From contig RPFO01000076.1 of the NCBI GenBank assembly GCA_009746045.1, positions 3,234,420-3,298,419 of the forward strand: a stretch of 64,000 nt of DNA, written 5' to 3'. Below, one piece after another: positions 21,788-32,277 of the stretch. Position 1 is the stretch's first letter. Each line of letters starts with the position of its first letter. This DNA is from Mesostigma viride (taxonomy: Eukaryota > Streptophyta > Mesostigmatophyceae > Mesostigmatales > Mesostigmataceae). Under the pieces are notes generated by a model. The model worked only from the letters and a program-made list of their open reading frames with translations. It was not told where the DNA came from and did not search any database. The translations under genes were made by a program, and so were the position numbers.

Positions 21788-22722
21788 ACCAAACAGCCTT
21801 GCTCTAGGTGGGAGGCATCCCAGTGGGCTGGGCAGCCACGTGGTGGCTGACAGCAGGTCCTTCAGAGTTCAGACACACTCTGCTGGACAGGGGTCAGGGT
21901 GGAGTCACTCCCCTGGCTGAGAATTTCGCCTGGCTCTGTCATGGAGCTGCAGAAGAGTCTTAAGGACTTTGTAATGGGCCTTGGGTCTTCATGGAATGGA
22001 CCCTGCAAGGGCAGCCCAAGTGTTGGCTCTAACAGGTTGCTGTACATTTGTATATATTCTCTGTAACCAACCTGTTGCATGCTAATAAAATCCCTGGTTG
22101 TGTGACCATGTTGGACGTGGTTGCCAGGGGCCTCACTATGGGTTATACTCCTTTATAATAAAACATAATCTTGTTATTGTCATGTCTTGTTGTTTGTGAT
22201 GCTCAGTTCCAGGAGCTGATCCAAACCTGGAGGATATGGGGTGGGGTTCGATTCCCCAGCTGACCTCAGCCTGGCATGTATGAATCCTGAGTGAGACTCA
22301 GTGAGGACATGGGCTCCCCATGTGTTGGCTAACATTTGTCAGGGCTCTCTCAGTCTTTGGAAGGATTTAAAAGATAAAGGAGGCTCCGTGGCGGGCGCCA
22401 TATGAACGGGCGCCTGTGATAACTGGATGACCAGGAACTCACAATAGTACGTTCATGGACTCCTCTATCCAAACTCCTCTGACTAAGTGAAGACCTAACT
22501 TTAATCTACACCAGGTTCCCAAAGAAAGGGTTGGGATGTCATGTGGGTCAGAGGGCAACCTTTGAACCAATGAGCAGGCCTAGCTAATATTTGGAGGCAC
22601 CTCAGGTTCCAAAAGAAAAGGCAGGTCTGGTCTCTGGGAGGGATCAGATGTCTGAAGGCTTGTGGGGACAGTGGCTGATAGGTTCTCAGGCTGGTCCAAG
22701 CTCCAAAACAAGAAAGGGTTGG
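21788..22722 (+). promoter_or_regulatory. Element II 3' noncoding module and polypurine tract
   Basis: It contains a T-arm-like hairpin GGGGTTCGATTCCCC (22243-22257) and two CGGGCGCC boxes (22392-22399 and 22407-22414). The same pieces occur in element III with nearly equal spacing. AATAAAA strings occur at about 22083 and 22158. AAGAAAGGGTTGG directly before the 3' LTR (22710-22722) is the likely polypurine primer. Confidence 0.6.
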
Positions 22723-23376
22723 AGTTAGCATATTGGGGCACCAATGTGCTAGATGGATGCAGGTTGAGGAGACCTTTCCAACGCCGTGTCAACCGCCTAG
22801 AACAGACAAGGGACTAGAAAGTTATCAAGTCCCGAAGTACTGCCGACCGGTGGGCGAGGGCGGGGCACACTCAGGGCATAGTGGACAGGACACGTGGCAG
22901 GCCGTGCCTGCACAGGCTTAGCCTGGACTCTCACGTGACTGGGACACAGTGTACTGAGGGCTCAACGGTACTGTGGCTAGTAGAAGCCAGTAACCAGCCA
23001 GCAGGTCTGCAAGGATGTAAGTCCTTGCAGGACTGTGGCAGGTCCTGTGCTGTCCTAGACACAGGATAGCCAGAGATTCCTGTATGCTGCCTGCAACGAG
23101 GATGCAAGGCAGCGATACGAGGCTCTGGCAATGTAGCGTTGCCCAGCGTCGCTCATGACCGAGGAACAAGGATGGAACGAGGTTGCATATAGCTCGAGGC
23201 TCAACGAGGCAACGAGCGTCTTCACACACAAACCTTGGTCGTCACGACGAGTGGCGAGCCTATCGAGGGTCGTAGGCCTGGTGTGAGGATAAAGGTTGCT
23301 AGCCAGCAGCCTAGGGTCATTCCAGCCGGCAAGGACCAGGAGCTCACAAGCTCTGCTGACGAGTTGCTGCGCAAAT
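22723..23376 (+). repeat. Element II 3' LTR
   Basis: Partner of 14986-15639, same length with two substitutions. It is followed directly by the CCCCC target duplication (23377-23381). Confidence 0.92.
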
Positions 23377-23381
23377 CCCCC

Positions 23382-24200
23382 AACGTGCACAGCCCTTCAC
23401 CCGTGATAGGTGAGACGGTCCCAACCATAAACCCATCCACGCATCCATATCTGTGCGCGCACCCGTCCATCTACCCGTCCTTTCGCCCACCCACCCACAT
23501 AGTCATCTACACATCCACCAGCCACCAACCACCAATGGCCTACCCACCAACCCACCCACCCACACGCATCCCTAACCAACCAACCACCAACCCACCACCA
23601 TCAATACCGTGCCATTGTTTCACTCACGAATCCAACAACCCACCCACTTCGCAGTCCCCAAAGCCTATCAATCACCCAGCCACCTGGACATCTACCTATG
23701 ACCGACCACCCTTGTACTCATCCACCCACCATGACCAGCCAGCCAGCCACCCACCCTTACCAGCTGCCTGTGCTCCCAGCTACTCGGCCATGCAGCCATT
23801 TACCACGGCATCCACCTTTCAGCCAGCCACCTGCCATTGAACCCACCTACGCCTAGGCATCCCTGGAAGCATCTATAGCCTAAGCCTCCCACACAAGACT
23901 TCCTGGGCAACCAACCAACCAACCAACCAACCAACCAACCAACCAACCAACCAACCAACCAACCAACCAACCAACCAACCAACCAACCAACCAACCAACC
24001 AACCAACCAACCAACCAGTCACCCAGCAACACAACCACCTAACCACTCGACAACCCAATTACCGAACCACCTAACTACCCAACACCCAAACCAGCCAGGC
24101 ATGAGCCGGCCCATTTGCCCTCGCATGCCCGCACCATCGCAACCCCCCCTAAACGCCCCGCTCACCTAGCCAGCCACACGCCCAGCCAGCCACCTGCTCA
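23382..24200. repeat. C-rich low-complexity region with (CCAA)n microsatellite
   Basis: The sequence is dominated by CCACCCA/CCAACCA words. From about 23908 to 24016 it becomes a nearly perfect CAAC tetranucleotide of about 27 units. The long translations on both strands here are repeat artefacts (for example WLVG repeats on the minus strand) and are not genes. Confidence 0.85.
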
Positions 24201-24237
24201 ACTCACGCATGAAGGCAATATCAGCCATGCATGGCCT

Positions 24238-24348
24238 CACCTTGCATGAAGTAGCCTAGAATGTATTAAAAGCCATATGCCCCTTCTCAGGGCTATGTGC
24301 TACATCTACTCCCAACGGAGTGATGTTGATAATTAATTAATTAATTAA
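24238..24348 (+). repeat. SINE-like repeat with (AATT)n tail, short copy
   Basis: It shares about 100 bp with 31596-31703 (TTGCATGAAGTAGCCTAGAA through TATGTGCTACAT to CTCCCAACGGAG) and ends in AATTAATTAATTAATT. A copy in the opposite orientation lies near 61,500. The terminal tandem AATT repeat suggests retroposition by a non-LTR machinery. Confidence 0.6.
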
Positions 24349-25790
24349 TGGCCTCACCTTGCATCACTTGCATTGCCTGGCTAATGTGCATGAGGCAGCT
24401 TCCATCTCGTTGTAAGCATTTGCAAAGGCATTTTCTTCATAGTAATGAATGAGAAACAACGTCGCAAACGTTCTCCTTTCCCTCTTGGAAACAGTATATA
24501 AATCAGAAAGACAAGGGCAAATATCTGGACAAGGTGGCAATAACCACTGCATAATGCCCTTGAGAAAGTCTTATTAATCCAGCTCTCTAACCTGTGAGAA
24601 GCTGCCTTGCCTTAGCAACGACTCTGGGACCTCTAGCTCGCTCAGCTCGCTTAATCTGCGCTTCTTTATGGCTGTCGGGAGATGCGAAGCGTGAGCCCAG
24701 CGGGTCGTGGCGAGGTCGTCTGCCCGACCCATCACATCTCGAAACCGCATTGCCGACTAATAAAAAATGATGACCCCCTTTGCCTTTTGAATCTAGCGTC
24801 AAAGGAACAATGAACTATCTTGGAAAACACGGGACCTCGCAAAGAGCTTTTTACAGGCATAATAAGCAATTTCGCAGCTTTTACCGCACTTACTGCACAT
24901 CCGGAAGACCATTAGCGACGTTTGCGCGGAATCTTGGGCACGCCATATGTCCTGCTGGCTTATTGCCGCAGGCTGGGCAGTACAGGAAGGTCGGGCATAG
25001 CCTAAAGAGCTAATTATCTGACGACAAAGACATGTATTGTACGAAGCAAGAAACAGACGGATTTCGCACCCCGTATTTATTCAGGCGAATGCCGGAGAAT
25101 AAAAAGCGAAACTCAGAAAACGAAAACACTAACGTTTTCGGGGATATTGTAACGCATAATCTGGGCTATCGTGCCGGGATTTTCATCTCCTCTCGTAACC
25201 AGGACTTTTAGACACGTACCACCGAGAAATCTGGTTTTCGCAAAAAAAAATGGTGCGCTGCAAAAAATGTTCAATTTGTCCCGTTCTATTCCCTCGTCGC
25301 AATCACAGCTCTTATCATTCCAAAATTATTCCATGGATTAATTAACCGTGATGTAAGCTTCGTTTTGACACCTCGAGCGGCTGCAGTGACGCAAGTTTCA
25401 AAACGCTAGCTGATACTTGACCGCCATGGGTGTTTTCGTCGTTTTCGTCTGTGGTGTCGCGGGAAAAATCGAGATGACGACCTCCGAGTCTCGGTCACTG
25501 TAATGCCCAGCTCGCAACCGGCAGTGACCGTCGCGTGTCCGCCCCTGTAACCCCCGGTCTGTCAGTCAGTTCGTCCCGGCCGCGTTTCCGTTTCGATCCG
25601 TTGGTTTCCGTTTTTTTACCCTTTTTAACCGTTTTCCCTCCCGTTTTGATCCGAGGTAATCAAGTCCGGATCTGAAGTAGGTTCGAAGTAAGGTTTGAAC
25701 TCGGAGCCAGGTGCGTCGATTGAAAAAACGGCCGAAATCGGACGAACAAAGTTAATGTACCTTGATCGAACCGGTATTTTACGGGGGGTC
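24349..25790. other. No gene recognised
   Basis: A short minus-strand stretch (24364-24552, with TFATLFLIHYYEENAFANAYNE) looks faintly transposase-like but has no support. From 25400 on there are GTTTTCG/TTTCCG-rich words. Nothing can be named. Confidence 0.4.
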
Positions 25791-25859
25791 TCAAACACAG
25801 CCATTTTCGATGAGTGTGGTGGGGTATTGCTATATTCCCAGTCAGCTCTTGAAGTTTCA

Positions 25860-27555
25860 AGCTAGGCTGTTGAACGTGCCAGTCCCTTTGGCTCAGCCTT
25901 TATGTCTCTTCATGATCTCATGCTGGCTTGAGTGTGCCTGCTTCACCTCTTTCATCTGCATGCCCCACTGTCAGAGCAGCGAGCAGTTCTGGAAAGGTGT
26001 TATACAGTTGGTTTCAGAAGACTATGTCTCTAAACCCACATTCACTTCTATGGTTCCCACAAGGTATGTAGAGGAGTGTCCCCCTCAGAGGATGCTCATA
26101 TCAGTATTCAGGAGCTTGCTTTACAGTTGCACTTCCTTTATGGGCATGAGGTGAGTGCAGAGGTGGTGGCAGCAGCAATGGGGGGGGGCAGCACTCAGAC
26201 GTGCTTGCCAGGTGGTCAGATCCCACTGCCAGCATTGTCAGTTCAATGCACCTAAACCCCCTAAGTGGCATGTAGCTACCCCACCTAAGTGCAAGGGCAG
26301 GGTGGTAGGAGATGTCTTTCACATAAAAGGACAATCTTACTTGGCACTTAAAGATGCATGGTCAAGGTACACAACCATTGAACCATTACCTTGGACAAGA
26401 CACAGTTGCTCAGGGCTCTCTTGATTGCTCAGGCCAGGTACTACCCTGTGGAGGCATTGCTATTGGATCAACAGTTCACATGTCTTGGCAATGAACCAGG
26501 GTGTGAGGCTATTGACCTGGCAGGGCTAGAAGATCATGAGAGGCAAGGCATCATTGAAAGGGCTATCAGGTCCATTAAACCCTTGTAGCCAAGGAAGATG
26601 GTAATCTGCTGGCTGACAGTGGGTCCTATGCTGACAGAGCCCTGTGGTCCACCAGGTTGTGCCAAGTCCTCAACAGGAGGCCACTCATGAAAACCCTACA
26701 AGGGGTGGTCATTACACCAGATGGATTGCATGCAGGCATATATCCACCTGAGGTATTAGCCCTATACAACGCACAGCGAGCACATACAGCTAGCAGGTTA
26801 GCTGTCAAGGATGTAAAGCACCCACGTCCCACCTTCAGAGAAGGGGATCAGGTCCTCTTCTACAAGGAGTCGGGATTAGGCAAGGTGGGTACCTGGCATG
26901 GGCCAGCCACCATCCTAACGTTTAACACCACTGGCAGGACAGTGCAGGTTAAACATAATGACACGGGTAAGGTTCACAGGTGTTCACCTCACAGGATGAA
27001 ATTGTATTTTCCAACTGTGTCAGACGTGGCAGAGGAGGAAGAGCTGTTGGCCGACAGCCCTGTACAATTGCCTGGCATCCCAGCGTTGCCCAGTGAGTGG
27101 TTGTTTGGAACACCCACTGGTGAGTGTGAGAGCCACAACCACTGTGACACCCAGGTCACCCTTGATGATTGCAGGCAGTCACTGCAGGCTTGGCCCCCTG
27201 CAGCAGAGGGTCACATTGGCAAAACAGGTGATCAGCAACCTATCACCTCTTCACTTGTGGAAATAGCTCAGCCACTAGCTGCACGTTCCAAACGCAGCCT
27301 AGCAGAAGCTGTCCGCATTTTACAATCAGCACATAGAGCTAAAGCTCAAACTGCTGCAGGATCAGCTAAGGTGGGTAAGGTTGGGCAGAATGACAATAGC
27401 CCATTCTTGGTTGCAGTGGACACACAAGCCCAGGTCAGCATTATTAGTGCACTGGCTGTGCCCCATTTGCCTTTGGAACCTTCACCCTGGCACCATGTGG
27501 CTGATTTCTCAGGGCAGTCATCACTCAAGGTACAAGGTCAGGTAATGTTGACTAT
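25860..27555 (+). pseudogene. Copia-like fragment IV: integrase and retropepsin-like domain
   Basis: It aligns by eye with element I pol: ELALQLHFLYGHE, HCQHCQFNAPKPPKWHVA, DVFHIKGQSYLALKDAWSRY, EALLLDQQF and GIIERAIRSIK. The last piece, 26657 to about 27555, runs through the integrase tail into VAVDTQAQVSII (DTQ codons start at 27419) and stops where non-LTR elements entered a TA-rich run. At least three frameshifts are present. It independently confirms that the protease-like block follows integrase. The left end is uncertain. Confidence 0.8.
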
Positions 27556-27598
27556 ACTCTATATATATATTTTATATGTATATATGTACTATACAGGG

Positions 27599-29654
27599 TT
27601 TCTTCAGGGTTATTCTCCCAGTTCTCGGGTTTTTCCTTATGTTGCATGCCTATCTCACCTCCGTAATATATCATTCTCAATATATCACGGGAACCCAGCA
27701 AGGTGACCCCCTCGGCCCCTTTTACCTGTCTGCCCCGCTGCACAAGGCTCTCCAAGGTGTCCACGCTGCGCACCCGGATGTCGTGCTCCTCGCCTACATG
27801 GACGATATCCATGCCCTTGGCCCGGCCGACGCTGTGGTTGCCGCCCTGGCTGCCCTTGAAGTGGCCATGGCGGCCATCAACCTTCGGCTCACCCTCCCCA
27901 AGTGTGCAGTCTTTTCGCCCCAGGGGGACTGCTCTGGCTTCCCCGCGGCTATCCCGGGGGCATTGGCGCGGGCGCGTGGTTTCTCGTGCCTGGGCGTCCC
28001 TGTGGGTGACCCTGACTACGTCGAAGAGGAGCTCCGGGCCACCGTGGAACAGCGCACCCATGTCCTCGAGACTTGGGCGCGCCTCAAGGACCCCCAGACC
28101 AAAGGGCTCCTCCTGTGGTTTTGCGCCCACCCGCGGGTGGTTCACTGGCTCCGTGGCGCTCCCCCCCACTTGGTGCGGCTTGCCGCGGAAGGCCATGACG
28201 AGCGCATTCAGGCCGCCTTGCAGGTGCTCCTCCCCGGCCCTAGCCTGCCAGCTCACTCCATGCGCTTGGCCACCCTCCCCTGCCGCATGGGCGGGTGTGG
28301 GCTCACCCGCGCCGCCCGCCTCGCCCCCGCCGCCTTCCTTGGCTCTGTTGCTCAGGCCTGGGCGGAGATCCGCCGGTTGGTCCCCAGCGCCGTCAGCGCC
28401 ATTCCCGACTTGGTCACCCCATCCCCCTTTCCCTTTGTGCAGGCTGTGCAGGATTCTTACCTCGGGATCCAGCAGGCTTGCGACCTCGTCCGCCCCGCTC
28501 AGGCCGTCCACCGTCGCCTGCCCCGGGGCACGCCCGGCGTGTCCACTGTCGTCAGTCCTAGTGTCTTCCCTGCCTGCGTTCATGAAAAACAACAAAAGAC
28601 CTACGCGGGTATACTACACTGTGCCGACTGGATGGGTCTGCACGCGAGCTTGAACGATCAGGGGAAGGCTTGGCTTCACTCCGTTTCCCTTGAGGGGAGC
28701 GTGGGGTCCGCATTCCTGCGCGCCCTCCCCATGAGCCCTTTGTTCACACTGGTTCCGGCCCTTTACGCCATCGCTCTCCGCCACCAGCTCTTTGCCCCGC
28801 AACCTCTCATCACGGCGGGTGCGTCCTGCGGCAGCTGCGGGCTTGCTCTGGATACTACTGGGACGCACTACATCGCGTGCATGGGTGGCCAGCAGAACCA
28901 GAACTGGTTCCTCTATCTCCATACCGCTCTCCTCCGGGTGGTGTGTGCCATGGTTCGGTCGGTCTTTCCCCACTCCACCATTAAGTGCGAGGACGCGGAT
29001 GGGGCCGCCCTCTACTCACCCAACCACCGCCCCGACATTACCGTGCTTGACTACGACGGGCAGGGTTGCCACCTGCTCATCGATGTCTCCGTGGCTCGGC
29101 CGCTTTCCGGTCGCCACATCCTCCGGGCGGCTGTGGATGCCGGCGCTGCTGCCACTGTGGCTGAGCGCGACAAGTTTGCCTCCTACGGCAATGTGGGGCC
29201 CCACCGGGTCATCCCCTTTGTCCTTGAGGAGTTCGGGGCCATGGGCCCCAAGACAGCGGAGTTTTTCCACGAGTGCTGCCAGCGCCGTGAAGACCGCCTC
29301 GACCTCGAGGGTCAGACCGCCCCGTGGTCGGCCCGCACGTGGTCCTCGTATTGGCGGCAGCGCCTGTCACTCGCCCTCACTCGCACCGTGGCTGATGTGT
29401 TATTCCGCCGCACCCGGGCCGACTTTGTCGCGACCCATGCGGTCTAGATCCCTTCCAGGCCTGCATGGTGGGCCGGCAGCGCTGTTGCTGCGTGTAGTTT
29501 TGTGATGTATAGTTAGTTGTACCTTGTGCCGCTGGCGTGATCCTTGGATGTCTGTGTCAGATTACTATTAATTTCTTCAGGGTTATTCTCCCAGTTCTCG
29601 GGTTTTTCCTTATGTTGCATGCCTATCTCACCTCCGTAATCTATCATTCTCAAT
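27599..29654 (+). mobile_element. Non-LTR retrotransposon with C-terminal restriction-like endonuclease, 5' truncated
   Basis: The element lies in (TA)n sequence inside Copia fragment IV. The last 83 bp of its 3' end (29572-29654) also occur at 27599-27681, directly before the coding part, with one mismatch. Either two truncated copies sit head to tail, or a template jump or terminal repeat occurred. The 5' half, including the RT fingers, is missing. Confidence 0.75.
27687..29447 (+). CDS. RT palm plus zinc finger and PD-(D/E)XK endonuclease (partial ORF2)
   Basis: The open frame begins inside RT at TGTQQGDPLGP, followed by VLLAYMDDI, the YMDD active site of non-LTR RTs. A thumb-like region follows (RMGGCGLTRAARLAPAAFLGS). 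The C terminus has CGSCGLALDTTGTHYIAC, a CCHC-type finger, then RPDITVLDYDGQGCHLLIDV and AERDKFASYG. This matches the PD...D...K pattern of restriction-like endonucleases of R2/CRE/NeSL-type elements. The frame is uninterrupted from 27576 to 29447, but the start is a truncation point. The protein would nick DNA and prime reverse transcription at the target. Confidence 0.8.
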   Translation, partial: TGTQQGDPLGPFYLSAPLHKALQGVHAAHPDVVLLAYMDDIHALGPADAVVAALAALEVAMAAINLRLTLPKCAVFSPQGDCSGFPAAIPGALARARGFSCLGVPVGDPDYVEEELRATVEQRTHVLETWARLKDPQTKGLLLWFCAHPRVVHWLRGAPPHLVRLAAEGHDERIQAALQVLLPGPSLPAHSMRLATLPCRMGGCGLTRAARLAPAAFLGSVAQAWAEIRRLVPSAVSAIPDLVTPSPFPFVQAVQDSYLGIQQACDLVRPAQAVHRRLPRGTPGVSTVVSPSVFPACVHEKQQKTYAGILHCADWMGLHASLNDQGKAWLHSVSLEGSVGSAFLRALPMSPLFTLVPALYAIALRHQLFAPQPLITAGASCGSCGLALDTTGTHYIACMGGQQNQNWFLYLHTALLRVVCAMVRSVFPHSTIKCEDADGAALYSPNHRPDITVLDYDGQGCHLLIDVSVARPLSGRHILRAAVDAGAAATVAERDKFASYGNVGPHRVIPFVLEEFGAMGPKTAEFFHECCQRREDRLDLEGQTAPWSARTWSSYWRQRLSLALTRTVADVLFRRTRADFVATHAV

Positions 29655-29663
29655 GAATATATA

Positions 29664-30763
29664 TTAAAAATATAATTACTTACAGCAGAGTGAAATCACT
29701 CAAACCAAAGCAAACGCCCAGCTATAAACCTATATACAGAGCCATGTCAAAGCTCTATACTACGATAAGACCAATGGAAACGCCTAACGGGAGGAACCTA
29801 ATAGCCCTGCTGCACCGCAAAATCAGCCCGCGTACGGCGGAGCATGATGTCCGCCATGGCCCGAGTCAGCGCCACCGACAAGCGCTGACGCCAATATGAC
29901 GTCCAGGTCCGCGCCGACCATGGGGCCCGCTGGCCCTCCAGGTCCAGCCGGTCCTCCCGGAGCCGGCAACACTCCTTGAAGAAGGCGGAGGTCAGGGGCC
30001 CCATGGCCCCAAACTCCTCCAGGACAAAGGGCACCACACGATGGTGCCCGACGTCGCCGTAGGCCAGGAGCTTGGCCCGCTCCGCCCGGTCCGCCGTGTA
30101 ACCTGCCGTGAGGGAGGCCCCAGCCACGTGGCTAAGAGCCAAGGGCCGCGCCACCGAAACGTCAATAAGCAGATGCCGGCCACCCCCCTCAAAGTCCAGC
30201 ACCACGATGTCAGGCCGGTGGTTGGGGGAATAGAAGGCAGCGCCATCCGCATCCTCGGACCGGATGTTCGCGTGGGGGAAAACCGACCGAATCATGGCGA
30301 GCACCACCGTCAGGAGGACAGTGTGCAAATACAAATACCAATTCTGATTCTGTTGGCCCCCCATGCAGGCAAGGTAGTGAGTCCCCGTGGGATCCAGCGG
30401 CTGCCCACAGCTACCACAAGGCCGCCCGGCCGGAACAAGAGGCTGCGGGGCAAATAGCTGGTGCCGGAGCGCCACCGAGTAGTGGCTGGGAGCCAAGGCG
30501 AATGGGGGGGCCATGGGAAGAGCACGAAGGTACGCCGAGCCCACACTCCGCAAGGAAAGCGAGAACAGCCACGCACGTCCCTGGGCGTTGAGGTCCGCGA
30601 AAAGAGCAATCCAATCAGCCGTGTGCAGAATACCCGCGTAGGTTTTCTGGTGTTTATCGATGACGCGAGCAGGGAATGCGGCGGGAGATTGAACGGAGGC
30701 GACCGAGGGAGTGCCGCGAGGGAGGTGGCGCTGTACCGCCTGAGCGGCACGGACGGGAGAACA
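29664..30763 (-). mobile_element. RLE non-LTR copy a (5' truncated, minus)
   Basis: The coding part (30553-29798 minus) has the CCHC finger (CGSCGQPLDPTGTHYLAC), RPDIVVLDFEGGGRHLLIDV and the terminal ADFAVQQGY. The 3' end reads TATATTTTTAA. GAATATATA flanks it on both sides (29655-29663 and 30764-30772) as a short target duplication. A C7 run keeps MAPPFALA in frame here, while copy e has C6 and is shifted. Similarity to copy e continues upstream to 30763. Confidence 0.85.
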
Positions 30764-30780
30764 GAATATATATATTTACT

Positions 30781-31407
30781 TCGGTCGGTTTTCCCCCACG
30801 CGAACATCCGGTCCGAGGATGCGGATGGCGCTGCCTTCTATTCCCCCAACCACCGGCCTGACATCGTGGTGCTGGACTTTGAGGGGGGTGGCCGGCATCT
30901 GCTTATTGACGTTTCGGTGGCGCGGCCCTTGGCTCTTAGCCACGTGGCTGGGGCCTCCCTCACGGCAGGTTACACGGCGGACCGGGCGGAGCGGGCCAAG
31001 CTCCTGGCCTACGGCGACGTCGGGCACCATCGTGTGGTGCCCTTTGTCCTGGAGGAGTTTGGGGCCATGGGGCCCCTGACCTCCGCCTTCTTCAAGGAGT
31101 GTTGCCGGCTCCGGGAGGACCGGCTGGACCTGGAGGGCCAGCGGGCCCCATGGTCGGCGCGGACCTGGACGTCATATTGGCGTCAGCGCTTGTCGGTGGC
31201 GCTGACTCGGGCCATGGCTGACATCATGCTCCGCCGTACGCGGGCTGATTTTGCGGTGCAGCAGGGCTATTAGGTTCCTCCCGTTAGGAGTTTCCATTGG
31301 TCTTATCGTAGTATAGAGATTTGACATGGCTCTGTATAGAGGTTTATAGCTGGGCGTTTGCTTTGGTTTGAGTGATTTCACTCTGCTGTAAGTAATTATA
31401 TTATTAA
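30781..31407 (+). mobile_element. RLE non-LTR copy b (5' truncated, plus), head to head with copy a
   Basis: It starts inside the ORF at RSVFPHANIRSED and runs to ADFAVQQGY (stop near 31273) and the 3' UTR ending TTATTAA. ATATATATTTACT flanks it (30768-30780 and 31408-31420). It shares 3' UTR and coding variants with copy d rather than copies a, c and e, defining a second subfamily. Confidence 0.85.
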
Positions 31408-31469
31408 ATATATATTTACTATACTCTATCTATATTTATATGTATTTATATGGTACATGATTGTATATA

Positions 31470-31706
31470 GCCAGCTCTTGTATAGCTATGTTGATCTTCC
31501 CCCACATGGCATGCTCCCCCTTAACTGGGCATAGCGTGATAGACCATGAGGGTGCAGGTGCCCTGGTGCACCTAGAGCAGGGGTAGCTTACATTCCCACC
31601 CTTGCATGAAGTAGCCTAGAATGTATTAAAAGCCATATGCCCCTTCTCAGGGATATGTGCTACATTGACTCCCAACGGAGTGATGTTGATAATTAATTAA
31701 TTAACT
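31470..31706 (+). repeat. SINE-like repeat with (AATT)n tail
   Basis: It includes the GGTGCACCTAGAGCAGG block, the TTGCATGAAGTAGCCTAGAA block and the CTCCCAACGGAG stem, ending in AATTAATTAATTAA. Relatives lie at 24238 (short) and inverted at about 61497-61700. No clear Pol III A/B boxes were seen. The left edge is uncertain. Confidence 0.55.
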
Positions 31707-31729
31707 CATGATTGTATATATATTGAGCG

Positions 31730-32157
31730 GACCGGGCGGAGCGGGCCAAGCTCCTGGCCTACGGCGACGTCGGGCACCATCGTGTGGTGCCCTTTGTCCT
31801 GGAGGAGTTTGGGGCCATGGGGCCCCTGACCTCCGCCTTCTTCAAGGAGTGTTGCCGGCTCCGGGAGGACCGGCTGGACCTGGAGGGCCAGCGGGCCCCA
31901 TGGTCGGCGCGGACCTGGACGTCATATTGGCGTCAGCGCTTGTCGGTGGCGCTGACTCGGGCCATGGCGGACATCATGCTCCGCCGTACGCGGGCTGATT
32001 TTGCGGTGCAGCAGGGCTATTAGGTTCCTCCCGTTAGGCGTTTCCATTGGTCTTATCGTAGTATAGAGCTTTGACATGGCTCTGTATATAGGTTTATAGC
32101 TGGGCGTTTGCTTTGGTTTGAGTGATTTCACTCTGCTGTAAGTAATTATATTTTTAA
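31730..32157 (+). mobile_element. RLE non-LTR copy c (strongly 5' truncated)
   Basis: Only the last 90 or so codons (from AERAKLLAYG) and the 3' UTR remain. The 13-bp duplication TATATATTGAGCG flanks it exactly (31717-31729 and 32158-32170). The insertion lies upstream of the splice acceptor of the following exon, so probably within an intron. Confidence 0.88.
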
Positions 32158-32277
32158 TATATATTGAGCGTGTTTGTAGGTGGGGGCTTTGTCATTTAGC
32201 ATGCCATAGTTAACCAATAATCACCTTGCTTACTCGCCTCTTATTGCAACTGTTTGTTCTATGCTTGTTGCTTGCAG

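Larger units (their letters stand above)
14986..23376 (+). mobile_element. Complete Copia-like LTR retrotransposon element II (8391 bp)
   Basis: Two 654-bp LTRs flank the element and a 5-bp CCCCC target duplication lies outside them (14981-14985 and 23377-23381). The LTRs differ at only two positions that I could see, so insertion was recent. Order: 5' LTR, ORF-A, gag, in-frame UGA, pol, about 0.9 kb noncoding, purine-rich tract, 3' LTR. Pol is open over 1195 codons, while ORF-A and gag carry frameshifts. Confidence 0.92.

Noticed and set aside
23397-24058. Long minus-strand ORFs with WLVG repeats and a plus-strand Pro/Thr-rich ORF
   Set aside because: They are translations of CCAA and CCACCCA simple repeats.
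28600-29505. Overlapping plus- and minus-strand ORFs in the RLE element
   Set aside because: Shadow frames of GC-rich coding sequence; only the frame with YMDD and RPDI is supported.
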